Shown piece after piece: positions 40,423-50,280 of a stretch of DNA of 64,000 nt; within the stretch, counting starts at the first letter, position 1, and each line of letters starts with the position of its first letter. Origin of the DNA: Polynucleobacter sp. (GTDB taxonomy: Bacteria > Pseudomonadota > Gammaproteobacteria > Burkholderiales > Burkholderiaceae); the NCBI GenBank assembly GCA_024642065.1, contig JAHEBW010000045.1:186001-250000 (forward strand). Reading direction: 5' to 3'. The translations under genes and the position numbers were made by a program. Below the pieces are notes generated by a model, which worked only from the letters and a program-made list of their open reading frames with translations, made no database searches and was not told the DNA's origin.

Positions 40423-41391
40423 TTAGCTAGTATGTTTTTGTCGCCAGGCCTTAATGCCCAAAGAAATATCTTGTAATGCAGACATGATCATCACATCTTC
40501 TGGTGGACGTTTTCTTAAAGCTGAGTTTTCACCACCAGCCCAAACCTCAACTCCAGGGGCTAATTTTGACTTCAGTTCTTTTAAACCATCAACCACTTGA
40601 TTTTGATTAATTTGAGATGAGAATGACAAAGCAATAATGTCAGCTTTTTGAGCTCTAGCAGCTTGTGCAATTTCAAGAATCGGCGTTTGAGTTCCCAAGG
40701 ATACGCAAACACAACCCTCTAGAGCCATCAGAGCTTCAGCCATCAACAAACCAAGGCTGTGCTGCTCTTGAGGAAATGTGGTTAACAAAACTCTTGGTCT
40801 TGCTAACTCTTCGTTTTGACCTGTATGCCCACGCGGCACAGAGTTAATTGCAGTACGCAATAGATGCTTAATCTGCTCTGTAAACAAATGCTCTTCGTGG
40901 ATTTCAATCTTGCCTTCGGCCCAATAATCACCGATATTTTTGATAAGCGGGGCAACCACTTCAATCACAAATCGATCAAGACCAATTTTCATCAAAGTTG
41001 TTGATAAGGCAAGTCTTAAAGCCTCGGTTTGATGTGAACGCAATAAATCTAAATAACGTGCCATCTCATCTTGGGATATAACAGGACCATGAGATTGACG
41101 ATTTTCCTGCTCCTGCTCATGCATTAATTTCGAACTTAATTCTCTTAGTGCTTCAATCGGCAGAGGCACAATTCGACCCGGGCGATGGCCTAAATCAAGT
41201 AATCTCTTGATTAATCTTAGTTTTTCGATTTGGTCAGCTGGATAGACTCTATCGTCGTTACTGTCTCTAAGAGGCCTTGGAAAGTCATAACGACGCTCCC
41301 AGACCCTTAGAGTATCTTTTGCAATGCCAGTATCTCGCTCCACCGCAGCAATGCTTAGCATGTCGGGCAGGTTAGTAAATCTAACATTCAT
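40423..41391 (-). CDS. MerR family regulator with C-terminal cobalamin-binding domain (CarH/LitR-like)
   Basis: LSIAAVERDTGIAKDTLRVWERRYDFPRPLRDSNDDRVYPADQIEKL HTH; W-x9-EH (WAEGKIEIHEEH) and EQHSLG cobalamin motif; start at MNVRFTNLPD. Confidence 0.92.
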   Translation of the reverse strand: MNVRFTNLPDMLSIAAVERDTGIAKDTLRVWERRYDFPRPLRDSNDDRVYPADQIEKLRLIKRLLDLGHRPGRIVPLPIEALRELSSKLMHEQEQENRQSHGPVISQDEMARYLDLLRSHQTEALRLALSTTLMKIGLDRFVIEVVAPLIKNIGDYWAEGKIEIHEEHLFTEQIKHLLRTAINSVPRGHTGQNEELARPRVLLTTFPQEQHSLGLLMAEALMALEGCVCVSLGTQTPILEIAQAARAQKADIIALSFSSQINQNQVVDGLKELKSKLAPGVEVWAGGENSALRKRPPEDVMIMSALQDISLGIKAWRQKHTS

Positions 41392-41524
41392 AATTTGAGC
41401 ACTCGATATTTGTTGCCAAGCCAAATACTTGGTTCATATTAAGGGGAATTCTACACCGTCCTAGACAGAATTTGCATTTATTTATAATTAAGGGTAATAT
41501 TCCTCCATAAATATTTATTTGCCC

Positions 41525-41547
41525 TAGACAAAGCATCATTTTGTCTA
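41525..41547. promoter_or_regulatory. Palindromic candidate operator in the divergent litR-like/GPx promoter region
   Basis: TAGACAAA-GCATCAT-TTTGTCTA perfect 8-bp arms; related TAGACAGAA at 41462. Confidence 0.55.
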
Positions 41548-41588
41548 AGCAAGCATAAATAAAAATAGGGTCGAGGAGACAAGCCCAC

Positions 41589-42218
41589 ATGCAGGTCGAA
41601 GATAATAAAAGGCCATTCCCCACTCAAAAGGCTACAGACCTTGGGGATTCTTTTTTAAAAATACCCTTCATTGTTCTTTTCATTAGCGCTTTGATGTGGC
41701 TTTCTTGGCCAAAGGATTCGCAAGCTATGACATGCCCTGCATCACTATCCCACCAATTTTTAAGGCTTCAAGATGAAGCGCCGCAAGATCTTTGCCAATA
41801 CAGTGGCAAAGTGATCTTAGTTGTAAACACCGCAAGTTACTGTGGCTTCACAAGTCAATATGAAGGTTTAGAGCAACTCTACGCAAAATATAAAGATCAG
41901 GGTTTTGTGATCCTAGGCTTCCCATCGAATGACTTTGGTAAACAAGAGCCTGGGAACAACAAAGAAATTGCCGACTTTTGCCACAACACTTACGGCGTTA
42001 AATTCCCCATGTTTGCAAAGAGCTCTGTCTCAGGCAAAGATGCCAACCCATTATTTAAGTATTTAATAGAGAAAACAGGGACTAAGCCTCGTTGGAACTT
42101 TTATAAATACATCATTGACCGTCAAGGCAATGTAGTTGAGTCATTTAACAGCATGGCTTCTCCTAACAGCAAAAAACTAACTTCACTTGTTGAGAAGTTA
42201 TTGCAGGAGAAAAAATAA
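41589..42218 (+). CDS. Glutathione peroxidase family protein with N-terminal TM/signal
   Basis: VVNTASYCGFTSQYEGLEQLYAKYKDQGFVILGFPSNDFGKQEPG; KWNF-like PRWNFYKYIID. Confidence 0.93.
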   Translation: MQVEDNKRPFPTQKATDLGDSFLKIPFIVLFISALMWLSWPKDSQAMTCPASLSHQFLRLQDEAPQDLCQYSGKVILVVNTASYCGFTSQYEGLEQLYAKYKDQGFVILGFPSNDFGKQEPGNNKEIADFCHNTYGVKFPMFAKSSVSGKDANPLFKYLIEKTGTKPRWNFYKYIIDRQGNVVESFNSMASPNSKKLTSLVEKLLQEKK

Positions 42219-42357
42219 TGCCTGCCTTAGTTATACAAATTCTGTCGTAAAGTTTTCAACCATAAAACACATTAATTTTGAGCATGATTTCTCTCCCTCC
42301 CTTATTGATGTTCAAAAGTGTCTTATGGTTTTTTCTATTCACCTGTGGACATAAGTA

Positions 42358-43692
42358 ATGAAAATAGCAATTATTGGCGCAGGAATATCAGGCTTGGGTT
42401 GCGCATACGCACTCAGCAAATTACCTCAAGTTGAATTAACCATTTACGAAGGTGGCGATCATATCGGCGGTCACAGCAATACCGTAGATCTAACGATAGA
42501 CACTGCTCATGGGGCCATTACTCACGGTATTGATACTGGGTTTTTAGTTTTCAATCAAAGAACATACCCTCGTCTATTACGCCTGTTTGATGAATTAAAT
42601 GTTCCGGTTGCAAAATCAGACATGTCATTTTCTGCCTCTATTCCGCAAAGAGATAGCGGAGCCATAGAATGGGCCGGAACGAATATTGACTCAGTTTTTG
42701 CACAAAGAAAAAATCTAGCTAAGCCAGCCTTTCTCAGAATGGTTGCAGACATTATTAGATTCAATAAGCTTTGCACAAATTTAGCCATCGAAAATAAGTT
42801 GGGAACGCTGGAGCTATCAGTTGGTGAATTTATTGATAAGCATAAATTCAGCAAATCATTTAAGGATTGGTATTTCTTGCCAATGATTGGCGCCATCTGG
42901 TCATGTTCTACAGATCAGATGTTGTCATTTCCAATTTCAACCATGATTAGATTTTGTCATAACCATGGCTTGATCAAAATTACTGACAGACCACAATGGC
43001 TAACCGTTAACGGTGGGTCTAAGGAGTATGTCAAAAGAATCACTGATGCAATCAAATCTAATGGTGGAAAGTTTGTTAGAGAGCATGCAAACTCAGTAAC
43101 AAGATTGAATGGTGAAGTTGAAGTTGTGTCCAACACATCCTCAGAAAAATATGACCATGTTGTGATGGCAAGTCACAGTGATCAAACATTAAACATGTTG
43201 ACAGATCCAAGCAAAGAAGAAGAAAAGATTCTGGGCGCTATCACTTATCAAGACAACAGAGCAGTGCTACACACAGACCAGGGAGTTCTCCCTAAAAATA
43301 AAAAATGTTGGGCTGCTTGGAATTACGCAACAACACTAAGCGAAGGCAAAGAGGCGCAAAGAGTATGCGTTAATTACTTAATTAACAAACTTCAGCCTTT
43401 ACCAAGTGAATGGGAAGATCAACCAGTGATTGTGAGCTTAAACCCCGTCACTGAGCCAAGAAAAGAATCTATTCGCGCCGATATTCAATATGCTCACCCA
43501 GTGTTTGATGATGCCGCCATTCATGCGCAAGCTAACCTACCCCTGATTCAAGGAAACAATAACACTTGGTTCTGTGGTGCATGGACTGGCTATGGCTTTC
43601 ATGAAGATGGACTGCGCTCAGGTGAACTTGTAGCGGAAGCTATTTATGAAGTGCTTCACAAACCACAAAAACAGAGCCTCAATACAATATGA
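42358..43692 (+). CDS. FAD-dependent amine oxidase/NAD(P)-binding protein
   Basis: IAIIGAGISGLGCAYALSKL; GGDHIGGHSNTVDL; GAWTGYGFHEDGLRSGELVAEAI. Confidence 0.93.
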   Translation: MKIAIIGAGISGLGCAYALSKLPQVELTIYEGGDHIGGHSNTVDLTIDTAHGAITHGIDTGFLVFNQRTYPRLLRLFDELNVPVAKSDMSFSASIPQRDSGAIEWAGTNIDSVFAQRKNLAKPAFLRMVADIIRFNKLCTNLAIENKLGTLELSVGEFIDKHKFSKSFKDWYFLPMIGAIWSCSTDQMLSFPISTMIRFCHNHGLIKITDRPQWLTVNGGSKEYVKRITDAIKSNGGKFVREHANSVTRLNGEVEVVSNTSSEKYDHVVMASHSDQTLNMLTDPSKEEEKILGAITYQDNRAVLHTDQGVLPKNKKCWAAWNYATTLSEGKEAQRVCVNYLINKLQPLPSEWEDQPVIVSLNPVTEPRKESIRADIQYAHPVFDDAAIHAQANLPLIQGNNNTWFCGAWTGYGFHEDGLRSGELVAEAIYEVLHKPQKQSLNTI

Positions 43693-44465
43693 GCCTGGCT
43701 AAGTTGTGTTTTGGGCAAGTTCGTCATGCCCGCCTTCAACCGTCAAAAAATGCATTTGCTTATTCTGTCTTTACATTGCGTATTCCAATGCGCCAAAGAG
43801 AGCTTTCTCCAAGGGGTATTGCTCAAACTGGCTTAGGGGATAACTCATTTTCATGTTTATCTTTTTTCGACAAAGATCACGGAAATGGTAATGGCAAGTC
43901 TTTGGAATGGGCGCTCAATATTGCAAGATCTAATGGCATCACAGATATAGAGGGTGAAGTCTGGCTACAAACCTTTCCTCGCGTTCTCGGGTATGTATTT
44001 AATCCTGTTAGCTTTTGGTTTTTTGAAAACAAACAAGGCGATTTAAGAGCCATCATTGCTGAAGTTAACAACACATTTGGCGAAAGACACTCTTATCTTA
44101 TTTGTGATGATGAAGGTCAAAATCTAAAGTGGGGGCAGACTTTTGAATCTAACAAGGTTTTTCACGTATCTCCATTTTGCGAAACAACCGGTAAATACTT
44201 TTTTAGATTTTTTAGAACAGAAAACTCAAAGACTCAGCACGTCGCTAGAATTGAATATCATCACCAAGGCCCCGTCTTAATTACGAGCGTGAATGGTGAT
44301 GAAAATGACATTAGATTTAAAACCATTGTCTGGGCAATGCTTAGATACCCAGCAATGAGTTTTGGAGTTATATTTAGGATCCATTGGCAAGCATTAAAAC
44401 TTTGGATAAAAGGCGTGCAATTTCATAGCAAACCCAATCCGCCCGCAACGGAAGTCAGTAAATGA
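43689..44465 (+). CDS. DUF1365 family protein
   Basis: GQVRHARLQPSKNAFAYSVFTL; LGYVFNPVSFWFFENKQGDLRAIIAEVNNTFGERHSYL; ATGA overlap. Confidence 0.92.
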   Translation: MSLAKLCFGQVRHARLQPSKNAFAYSVFTLRIPMRQRELSPRGIAQTGLGDNSFSCLSFFDKDHGNGNGKSLEWALNIARSNGITDIEGEVWLQTFPRVLGYVFNPVSFWFFENKQGDLRAIIAEVNNTFGERHSYLICDDEGQNLKWGQTFESNKVFHVSPFCETTGKYFFRFFRTENSKTQHVARIEYHHQGPVLITSVNGDENDIRFKTIVWAMLRYPAMSFGVIFRIHWQALKLWIKGVQFHSKPNPPATEVSK

Positions 44466-45682
44466 ATACTCAAACTAACATATTGAATGATCAATCTGGG
44501 GCACTTCCATGGCATGCCAAAGCCCTGCTTAAACTTTTAGAAAATTTATGTGTTGGAAAGCTAAACCTAGTTGACCCCAACGGTAACCAATTCTGCTTTG
44601 AAGGCACTCAACCCGGCATTACTGCTCATATTCATATTCATAATTGGTCAGTATCAAAGGCCTGCCTTAAATCTGGTGACATTGGTTTTGCTGAGAGCTA
44701 TATCAATGGTGACTGGGATTCATCAGATATTGAAAGTTTATTGCGCTTACTGTTAGTCAATCGCCAAGTTATTGAAAAACTGATTTATGGCAGCTGGTGG
44801 GGAAGCCTTTTTCACAGACTCAAGCATTGGCTTAACAAAAACTCTAAAAAGGGTAGCAAGAAAAATATTCATGCTCACTACGATATAGGCAACTCGTTTT
44901 ATTCTCTTTGGCTAGATGAAAGCATGACTTACTCAAGTGCGTGCTTTGATGATAAAAACGTGTCTCTTGTTGATGCTCAAAAGAATAAATACGAAAAAAT
45001 CATTGCATCCATAGGCATTCAAGAAAATGAGCGCCTTCTAGAGGTTGGTTGTGGCTGGGGTGGCTTGATGGAGACCGCCAAAAGAAAGAATATCGCAATT
45101 GATTGCCTAACCATTTCTCAAGAGCAGGCAGCATATGCTCAAACAAGAGCTAATGAACTAAACCTTACTCATTCAAGCCCCGCCAATATTATTCTTCAAG
45201 ACTATCGTGATCACGAAACTCAATATGATGGTATTGCATCTATTGAAATGTTTGAAGCCGTCGGTGAGGAGTATTGGCCAAGTTACTTTGAGATGATTAA
45301 TCGCTGTCTCAAACCAGGTAAAAAAGCATGCATACAAACTATTGTGATTGCTGAAGAATTATTTGAAAAATATCGTCATAACTCTGACTTTATCCAGCAA
45401 TATATTTTCCCGGGTGGCATGCTGCCTTCAACTGCCATATTTAAAAAATGTGCTGAAGATGCTGGCCTTATTGTTGAAGATGCTTTCTCTTTCGGCAAGG
45501 ACTACCAAAAAACTTTAGAGATCTGGCATTCACAATTCAACTCATCCCTTGGTGAAATTAAAGCGCAGGGTTTTGATGAAAAGTTTATTAGGCTTTGGAA
45601 TCTATACCTCATGTATTGCGCGGCTGGCTTTGCCGAAGAAAGCACAGACGTGATTCAATTTACATTAAGAAAACCTGCCTAG
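44462..45682 (+). CDS. Cyclopropane-fatty-acid synthase family SAM methyltransferase
   Basis: HYDIGNSFYSLWLDESMTYSSACF; LLEVGCGWGGLMETA; SIEMFEAVGEEYWPSYF; QQYIFPGGMLPS. Confidence 0.94.
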   Translation: MNTQTNILNDQSGALPWHAKALLKLLENLCVGKLNLVDPNGNQFCFEGTQPGITAHIHIHNWSVSKACLKSGDIGFAESYINGDWDSSDIESLLRLLLVNRQVIEKLIYGSWWGSLFHRLKHWLNKNSKKGSKKNIHAHYDIGNSFYSLWLDESMTYSSACFDDKNVSLVDAQKNKYEKIIASIGIQENERLLEVGCGWGGLMETAKRKNIAIDCLTISQEQAAYAQTRANELNLTHSSPANIILQDYRDHETQYDGIASIEMFEAVGEEYWPSYFEMINRCLKPGKKACIQTIVIAEELFEKYRHNSDFIQQYIFPGGMLPSTAIFKKCAEDAGLIVEDAFSFGKDYQKTLEIWHSQFNSSLGEIKAQGFDEKFIRLWNLYLMYCAAGFAEESTDVIQFTLRKPA

Positions 45683-46462
45683 ATGCCCCTCAATCAACCC
45701 ATTAATAACTTTATTAATAAGAGAGTTTGGATAATTGGTGCATCCAGCGGCATCGGGGAAGCAACCGCTCATAGCCTTCTTAAGCTTGGGGCAAAGGTTG
45801 CGCTAAGCGCAAGAAAAACCGAAGAGCTCCATAAGATTCAGAGCCAGTACCCCGAAGATCAAACACTTGTTTTACCGTGTGATGTATTAGATGACGCTGC
45901 CATAGAAAATTCATATAAAACAATTAAAGAATTTTGGGGCGACCTTGATCTACTACTTTATGTCGCCGGCATTTATGAGCCCATGAGAGCAGAGGAATTT
46001 AACTTAAGCGCCGCAAAAAATATCATTGCAACCAATGTCATCGGGCCAATGGCAGCATGCGCAACCGTTCTGCCAGATTTCATAATCCGTCAATCGGGCG
46101 GCATTGGGATTGTTTCCAGCGTAGCGGGTTATAGTGGCTTACCAAAAGCTCTTGCTTACGGTCCGAGTAAAGCAGCCATGATTAATTTCTGCGAAAACCT
46201 CTACTACGATCTTAAACCTCTTGGCATTAATGTTTATATGATCAATCCAGGGTTTGTTGCAACCAGAGCAACTGCCAATAATGATTTTTATATGCCCGCC
46301 TTGATTTCTAGCGAAGCTGCTGCGGACTATATTGTGAATGGCTTAAGAGATGGGGAATTTGATATTCATTTTCCAAAAAGATTTTCTTTGTTCTTAAAAT
46401 TTCTCAGAATTCTTCCTTACTCAGTATATTTTTTCTTTATCAAAAGAATTTTGAAAATCTAA
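45683..46462 (+). CDS. SDR family NAD(P)-dependent oxidoreductase
   Basis: VWIIGASSGIGEATAHSLLKLGAKVALSAR; SSVAGYSG...AYGPSKAAM. Confidence 0.93.
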   Translation: MPLNQPINNFINKRVWIIGASSGIGEATAHSLLKLGAKVALSARKTEELHKIQSQYPEDQTLVLPCDVLDDAAIENSYKTIKEFWGDLDLLLYVAGIYEPMRAEEFNLSAAKNIIATNVIGPMAACATVLPDFIIRQSGGIGIVSSVAGYSGLPKALAYGPSKAAMINFCENLYYDLKPLGINVYMINPGFVATRATANNDFYMPALISSEAAADYIVNGLRDGEFDIHFPKRFSLFLKFLRILPYSVYFFFIKRILKI

Positions 46463-46894
46463 ATGACTCAAGAATCTATAACGCAAGAAATTATTCAAAG
46501 ATTTGAAAATCTTGAGTTAAATAGCATTGATAGCCTATTAGTGCTCTACGATGCGCAAGCGCTTTTTAAAGATCCCTTTAATGAAGTCACTGGAAAGCCA
46601 GCAATTCAAAGAATCTTTACGCACATGTTTGACCAAGTCGACAACCCTAGGTTTATTGTGACTAAACATATGGCAGCAGACAATCAAGTTTGTCTTACTT
46701 GGGAGTTTTGCTTTAACTTTAAAAATAGTTCTGATGAGCAACAAGTCATCAAAGGTTGCACATGGCTGACATTGAGTCGTGAACTCTTAATCACCGAACA
46801 TAGAGACTATTGGGACCCCGCCGAGGAACTTTATGAAAAGATTCCTCTCCTTGGGGGTTTTATGCGCTTTCTTAAGAAAAGTCTTCGCGCTTAA
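46463..46894 (+). CDS. Nuclear transport factor 2 (SnoaL-like) family protein
   Basis: YDAQALFKDPFNEVTGKPAIQRIFTHMF; EHRDYWDPAEELYEKIPLLGG. Confidence 0.88.
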   Translation: MTQESITQEIIQRFENLELNSIDSLLVLYDAQALFKDPFNEVTGKPAIQRIFTHMFDQVDNPRFIVTKHMAADNQVCLTWEFCFNFKNSSDEQQVIKGCTWLTLSRELLITEHRDYWDPAEELYEKIPLLGGFMRFLKKSLRA

Positions 46895-46916
46895 TTGAAG
46901 CAAGAAGTCTTTTTAA

Positions 46917-47570
46917 TTAACGCTTTTCTTTTCTGGATTTATTAATTAAATGATCCATCGCATCAATAGCTCGAGCCTTTGAGCCCCCAGTAATAGAGGG
47001 TGATGTGATGTACTTCCCCTGAATAGCAACAGTAGGAACTCCATCAATTCTGTAGCTTTGTGCAATTTGATTGGCTGCTCTTGCCTTGGAGGTAACTGTA
47101 AATGACTTAAATGCTTTTAAGAAAGCTTCTCTGTCAACACCCTGTGAAACAACCCAGTCAGTAATTTCTGCTTCACTTAATAACTTCTTTTTACCAACGT
47201 GTATTGCTTCCATTACCTTAGCGTGCAAGTTTGACTTGCCAAGACTTTCTAAAGCATAAAAGAGCTGGCTATGCGGCAACAAATCATCTCTGAATGCTAC
47301 TGGTACTTTACGTATAGAAACATCTTTACCTTGTCGCTTTACCCAAGCATCCAATTGCGGTTCAAAGTCGTGACAATGAGGGCAACCGTACCAAAAAAAT
47401 TCAAGGACTTCTATTTTTCCCTTTGCTTCTATTGCCTGTGCAGCTGGCAATACTCGATAATCGAAACCTTCTTCAATTGGTCTTGACTGAGCTAAGACCA
47501 TAGATGAAAGGCCAACCAAAAAAAAGCTTAGGCAAGTTTTTTTAATAAAAGAGCTTAAATTGAATTTCAT
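46917..47570 (-). CDS. dsbA: Thiol:disulfide interchange protein DsbA-like
   Basis: VLEFFWYGCPHCHDFEPQLDAW; IDGVPTVAIQGKY. Confidence 0.94.
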   Translation of the reverse strand: MKFNLSSFIKKTCLSFFLVGLSSMVLAQSRPIEEGFDYRVLPAAQAIEAKGKIEVLEFFWYGCPHCHDFEPQLDAWVKRQGKDVSIRKVPVAFRDDLLPHSQLFYALESLGKSNLHAKVMEAIHVGKKKLLSEAEITDWVVSQGVDREAFLKAFKSFTVTSKARAANQIAQSYRIDGVPTVAIQGKYITSPSITGGSKARAIDAMDHLINKSRKEKR

Positions 47571-47572
47571 AT

Positions 47573-48133
47573 TTAATTGGCTTTATTAATTCTGATAACT
47601 GTTGATGTAATACCAGCACTTTGCAATCTTGTACGTATTTGTGTAACTTCTGATTGACCAATATATGGACCAACACGAACGCGCCAGAGTGTTGCGCCCT
47701 CTACTTCACGCTCAGAGATAAGAGCTTCTAAGCCTTGCATCGCTAGAGCAGCCTTTTGTCTTTGCGCTTCATCTTGATTTCTATATGCGCCTGTTTGCAA
47801 CCAGTATTCTGGGCCTTGAGTAGCCGCTGCTATATTTGCAATTGGATCCTTTTTGGATGCCTCGCTTGGCAAAGGTACTTTACTTTGCAAAGCTTTATTA
47901 AGGTTAGGTCGATCTTCAACCTGAACCTCACCCTCCTCGATCGCCTCTACTGCTACTGTTTTACTTGCAGCATCAGGAGCTCTCTGCCCCAACTTAGCCT
48001 CAGGTGCGCCTTTTTTTAAGCTAACAGCTACACCAACTGCGATAGCTAAGCCCAATAGCAAGCCTAGAACAAAACCCATGAGAGTGCCACCAGAGCTGGC
48101 ACCTTTTAATTGCGTGTGCTTGTTTGTATTCAT
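47573..48133 (-). CDS. SPOR domain-containing protein
   Basis: N-terminal TM; C-terminal WLQTGAYRNQDEAQRQKAAL...TLWRVRVGPY. Confidence 0.9.
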   Translation of the reverse strand: MNTNKHTQLKGASSGGTLMGFVLGLLLGLAIAVGVAVSLKKGAPEAKLGQRAPDAASKTVAVEAIEEGEVQVEDRPNLNKALQSKVPLPSEASKKDPIANIAAATQGPEYWLQTGAYRNQDEAQRQKAALAMQGLEALISEREVEGATLWRVRVGPYIGQSEVTQIRTRLQSAGITSTVIRINKAN

Positions 48134-48150
48134 AGCGCTTATATTACCCC

Positions 48151-49911
48151 TTACATCTTATTGGGTGAAGATACACCCAAAATTGATAATCCATTGGCAA
48201 TGACTTGTTTAGTTGCAGACAGCAAAGCCAACCTGGCCAAGCGTAACTCTTCTTCATCTACCAATACACGATCTGCGTTGTAAAAGCTGTGGAACTCTCC
48301 GGCTAAGTCTCGTAAGTAAAAAGCCAATGAGTGAGGCGTCATTTCTTTAGCGGCATCAGTTAGAACATCTGGATATTCAGCTAGACGTCTTAACAAAGAG
48401 TCCGATGCGCCACTCGTTAAACTAGTTAAGGAAGCATTCGCCAAACTTGCTTCATCACCAGCCCACTGACGCAATATTGAACATATTCTGGCGTGTGCGT
48501 ATTGAACATAGAACACCGGATTTTCATCATTTTGTTTAAGCGCCAAATCTACGTCAAAAACAAACTCAGTATCTGCTTTACGTGAAATTAAGAAAAATCT
48601 CACCGCATCACGACCTCGACGAATTGCATCGTCACGCTCAGCTGGTGTTGTGTTTTCAGTAATGCCGCCAGACCATTCAATCAAATCTCTAACCGTGACA
48701 TATGAGCCAGCCCGCTTTGAAATCTTGACCTCTTCGCCACCCTTCATAACTGTAACCATTTTATGAAGAACGTATTGAGGGTAATCTTTTGGAATATCCC
48801 ATTGACGCTTTTGAGCCACACCCTGAATACCAGATCTAACTCGCGCAATCGTGCCGTGGTGATCACTACCTTGAATATTGATAACATGAGTGAACCCACG
48901 CGACCATTTGCTTGCATGATAAGCAACATCAGGAACAAAGTAGGTGTAACTGCCATCTGACTTACGCATCACACGATCTTTATCGTCACCATCATCCGTT
49001 GTTCTTAACCAAAGAGCACCTTCAGATTCATAGCTCTTTCCAGTAGACTTTAAATCGGCTACAACAGCTTCAACGCTACCATCGCTATATAAAGATGATT
49101 CTAAATAGTAACAATCAAACTTAACGCCAAAAGATTGCAAATCAATATCTTGTTCGCGTCTTAGATAAGCCACAGCAAAACGTCTGATCGCTTCCATGTT
49201 GTCAATATCACCATCGCCGACTACCGGCTCGCCATCTGCCGCACTAACAGTTGCTTTTGCAAGGTAATCGCGAGCAATATCGGCAATGTACTCGCCGTTA
49301 TAGGCAAGCTCTGGCCAAGCAGCGTCACCAGGCTTATGTCCTTTGGCTCTTGCTTGAACCGAAATCGCTAAATTCTGTATCTGAACACCAGCATCGTTAT
49401 AGTAAAACTCGCGATGCACATGCATTCCCTGAGTTTGCAATAGGTTAGATAACACATCACCTAAAGCAGCCTGACGACCATGGCCTACGTGCAAAGGTCC
49501 AGTTGGATTAGCAGACACAAACTCAATTAACACTTTTTTCTGATTAGCTGGCTGTCTACCAAAGCTGGCAGCTTCTTTAAAAATTGTATTTAAAACTTGA
49601 GATTTTGCAGACTGCGTTAATCGCAAATTTATAAATCCCGGTCCAGCGACTTCAACCGAAGACAGCAAAGCTGCGTAGTTTGGTTGTGCCTGCACAGCAG
49701 CAACGAATTCTTGAGCCAATTCTCGAGGGTTTACTTTCCAGGCTTTTGATAACTGCATCGCAATATTCGTTGCCACATCACCATGTTCAGCAACCTTAGG
49801 GCGCTCAAGGTGAGGCACAGGCAATGCCTCAGCAATACCCCGCTTAACGGCAATTGCACTTAGCGCATCTTGCATTAAATCAATGATTTGTTTTTTAATC
49901 ACAGGCAACAT
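48151..49911 (-). CDS. argS: Arginyl-tRNA synthetase
   Basis: [23 protein letters not shown] (HIGH-like); [18 protein letters not shown]. Confidence 0.98.
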   Translation of the reverse strand: MLPVIKKQIIDLMQDALSAIAVKRGIAEALPVPHLERPKVAEHGDVATNIAMQLSKAWKVNPRELAQEFVAAVQAQPNYAALLSSVEVAGPGFINLRLTQSAKSQVLNTIFKEAASFGRQPANQKKVLIEFVSANPTGPLHVGHGRQAALGDVLSNLLQTQGMHVHREFYYNDAGVQIQNLAISVQARAKGHKPGDAAWPELAYNGEYIADIARDYLAKATVSAADGEPVVGDGDIDNMEAIRRFAVAYLRREQDIDLQSFGVKFDCYYLESSLYSDGSVEAVVADLKSTGKSYESEGALWLRTTDDGDDKDRVMRKSDGSYTYFVPDVAYHASKWSRGFTHVINIQGSDHHGTIARVRSGIQGVAQKRQWDIPKDYPQYVLHKMVTVMKGGEEVKISKRAGSYVTVRDLIEWSGGITENTTPAERDDAIRRGRDAVRFFLISRKADTEFVFDVDLALKQNDENPVFYVQYAHARICSILRQWAGDEASLANASLTSLTSGASDSLLRRLAEYPDVLTDAAKEMTPHSLAFYLRDLAGEFHSFYNADRVLVDEEELRLARLALLSATKQVIANGLSILGVSSPNKM

Positions 49912-49956
49912 AAATATTTACTTAATTAGTTATTGTTTTGGTGTTAATCTTAAATA

Positions 49957-50280
49957 ATGCTATATAAATTTCATTGCAAAAAATCAGCTGATGTCTTCAT
50001 GTTGGGTGACCTTACCCAAAAGATTTTTGACATCATTGGCAAGCCCTTAGAAGACAAGGGTGTTTTTTTGCTTGAGCAAATTCCAACTGCAATTGCCAAA
50101 CTTGAAGAGGCTATTGCGCAAGACCTAGAGCTACGCAAAGCCTCGGTTAATGACGAAAATGAAACGTCCTCAGAAAAAGCTCTGGCTAAATCTGACCGAC
50201 TTGGACAAAGAGCATTTCCATTCATTAAATTACTCAAAGAAGCCCTCGCTAACAATGAGATGGTCATTTGGGGCGTTTAG
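49957..50280 (+). CDS. DUF1840 family protein
   Basis: [50 protein letters not shown]. Confidence 0.88.
   Translation: MLYKFHCKKSADVFMLGDLTQKIFDIIGKPLEDKGVFLLEQIPTAIAKLEEAIAQDLELRKASVNDENETSSEKALAKSDRLGQRAFPFIKLLKEALANNEMVIWGV

Noticed and set aside
49971-50267. 98-aa minus-strand ORF opposite DUF1840
   Set aside because: Ser/Leu-rich antisense frame; the plus-strand DUF1840 reading is the conserved one.
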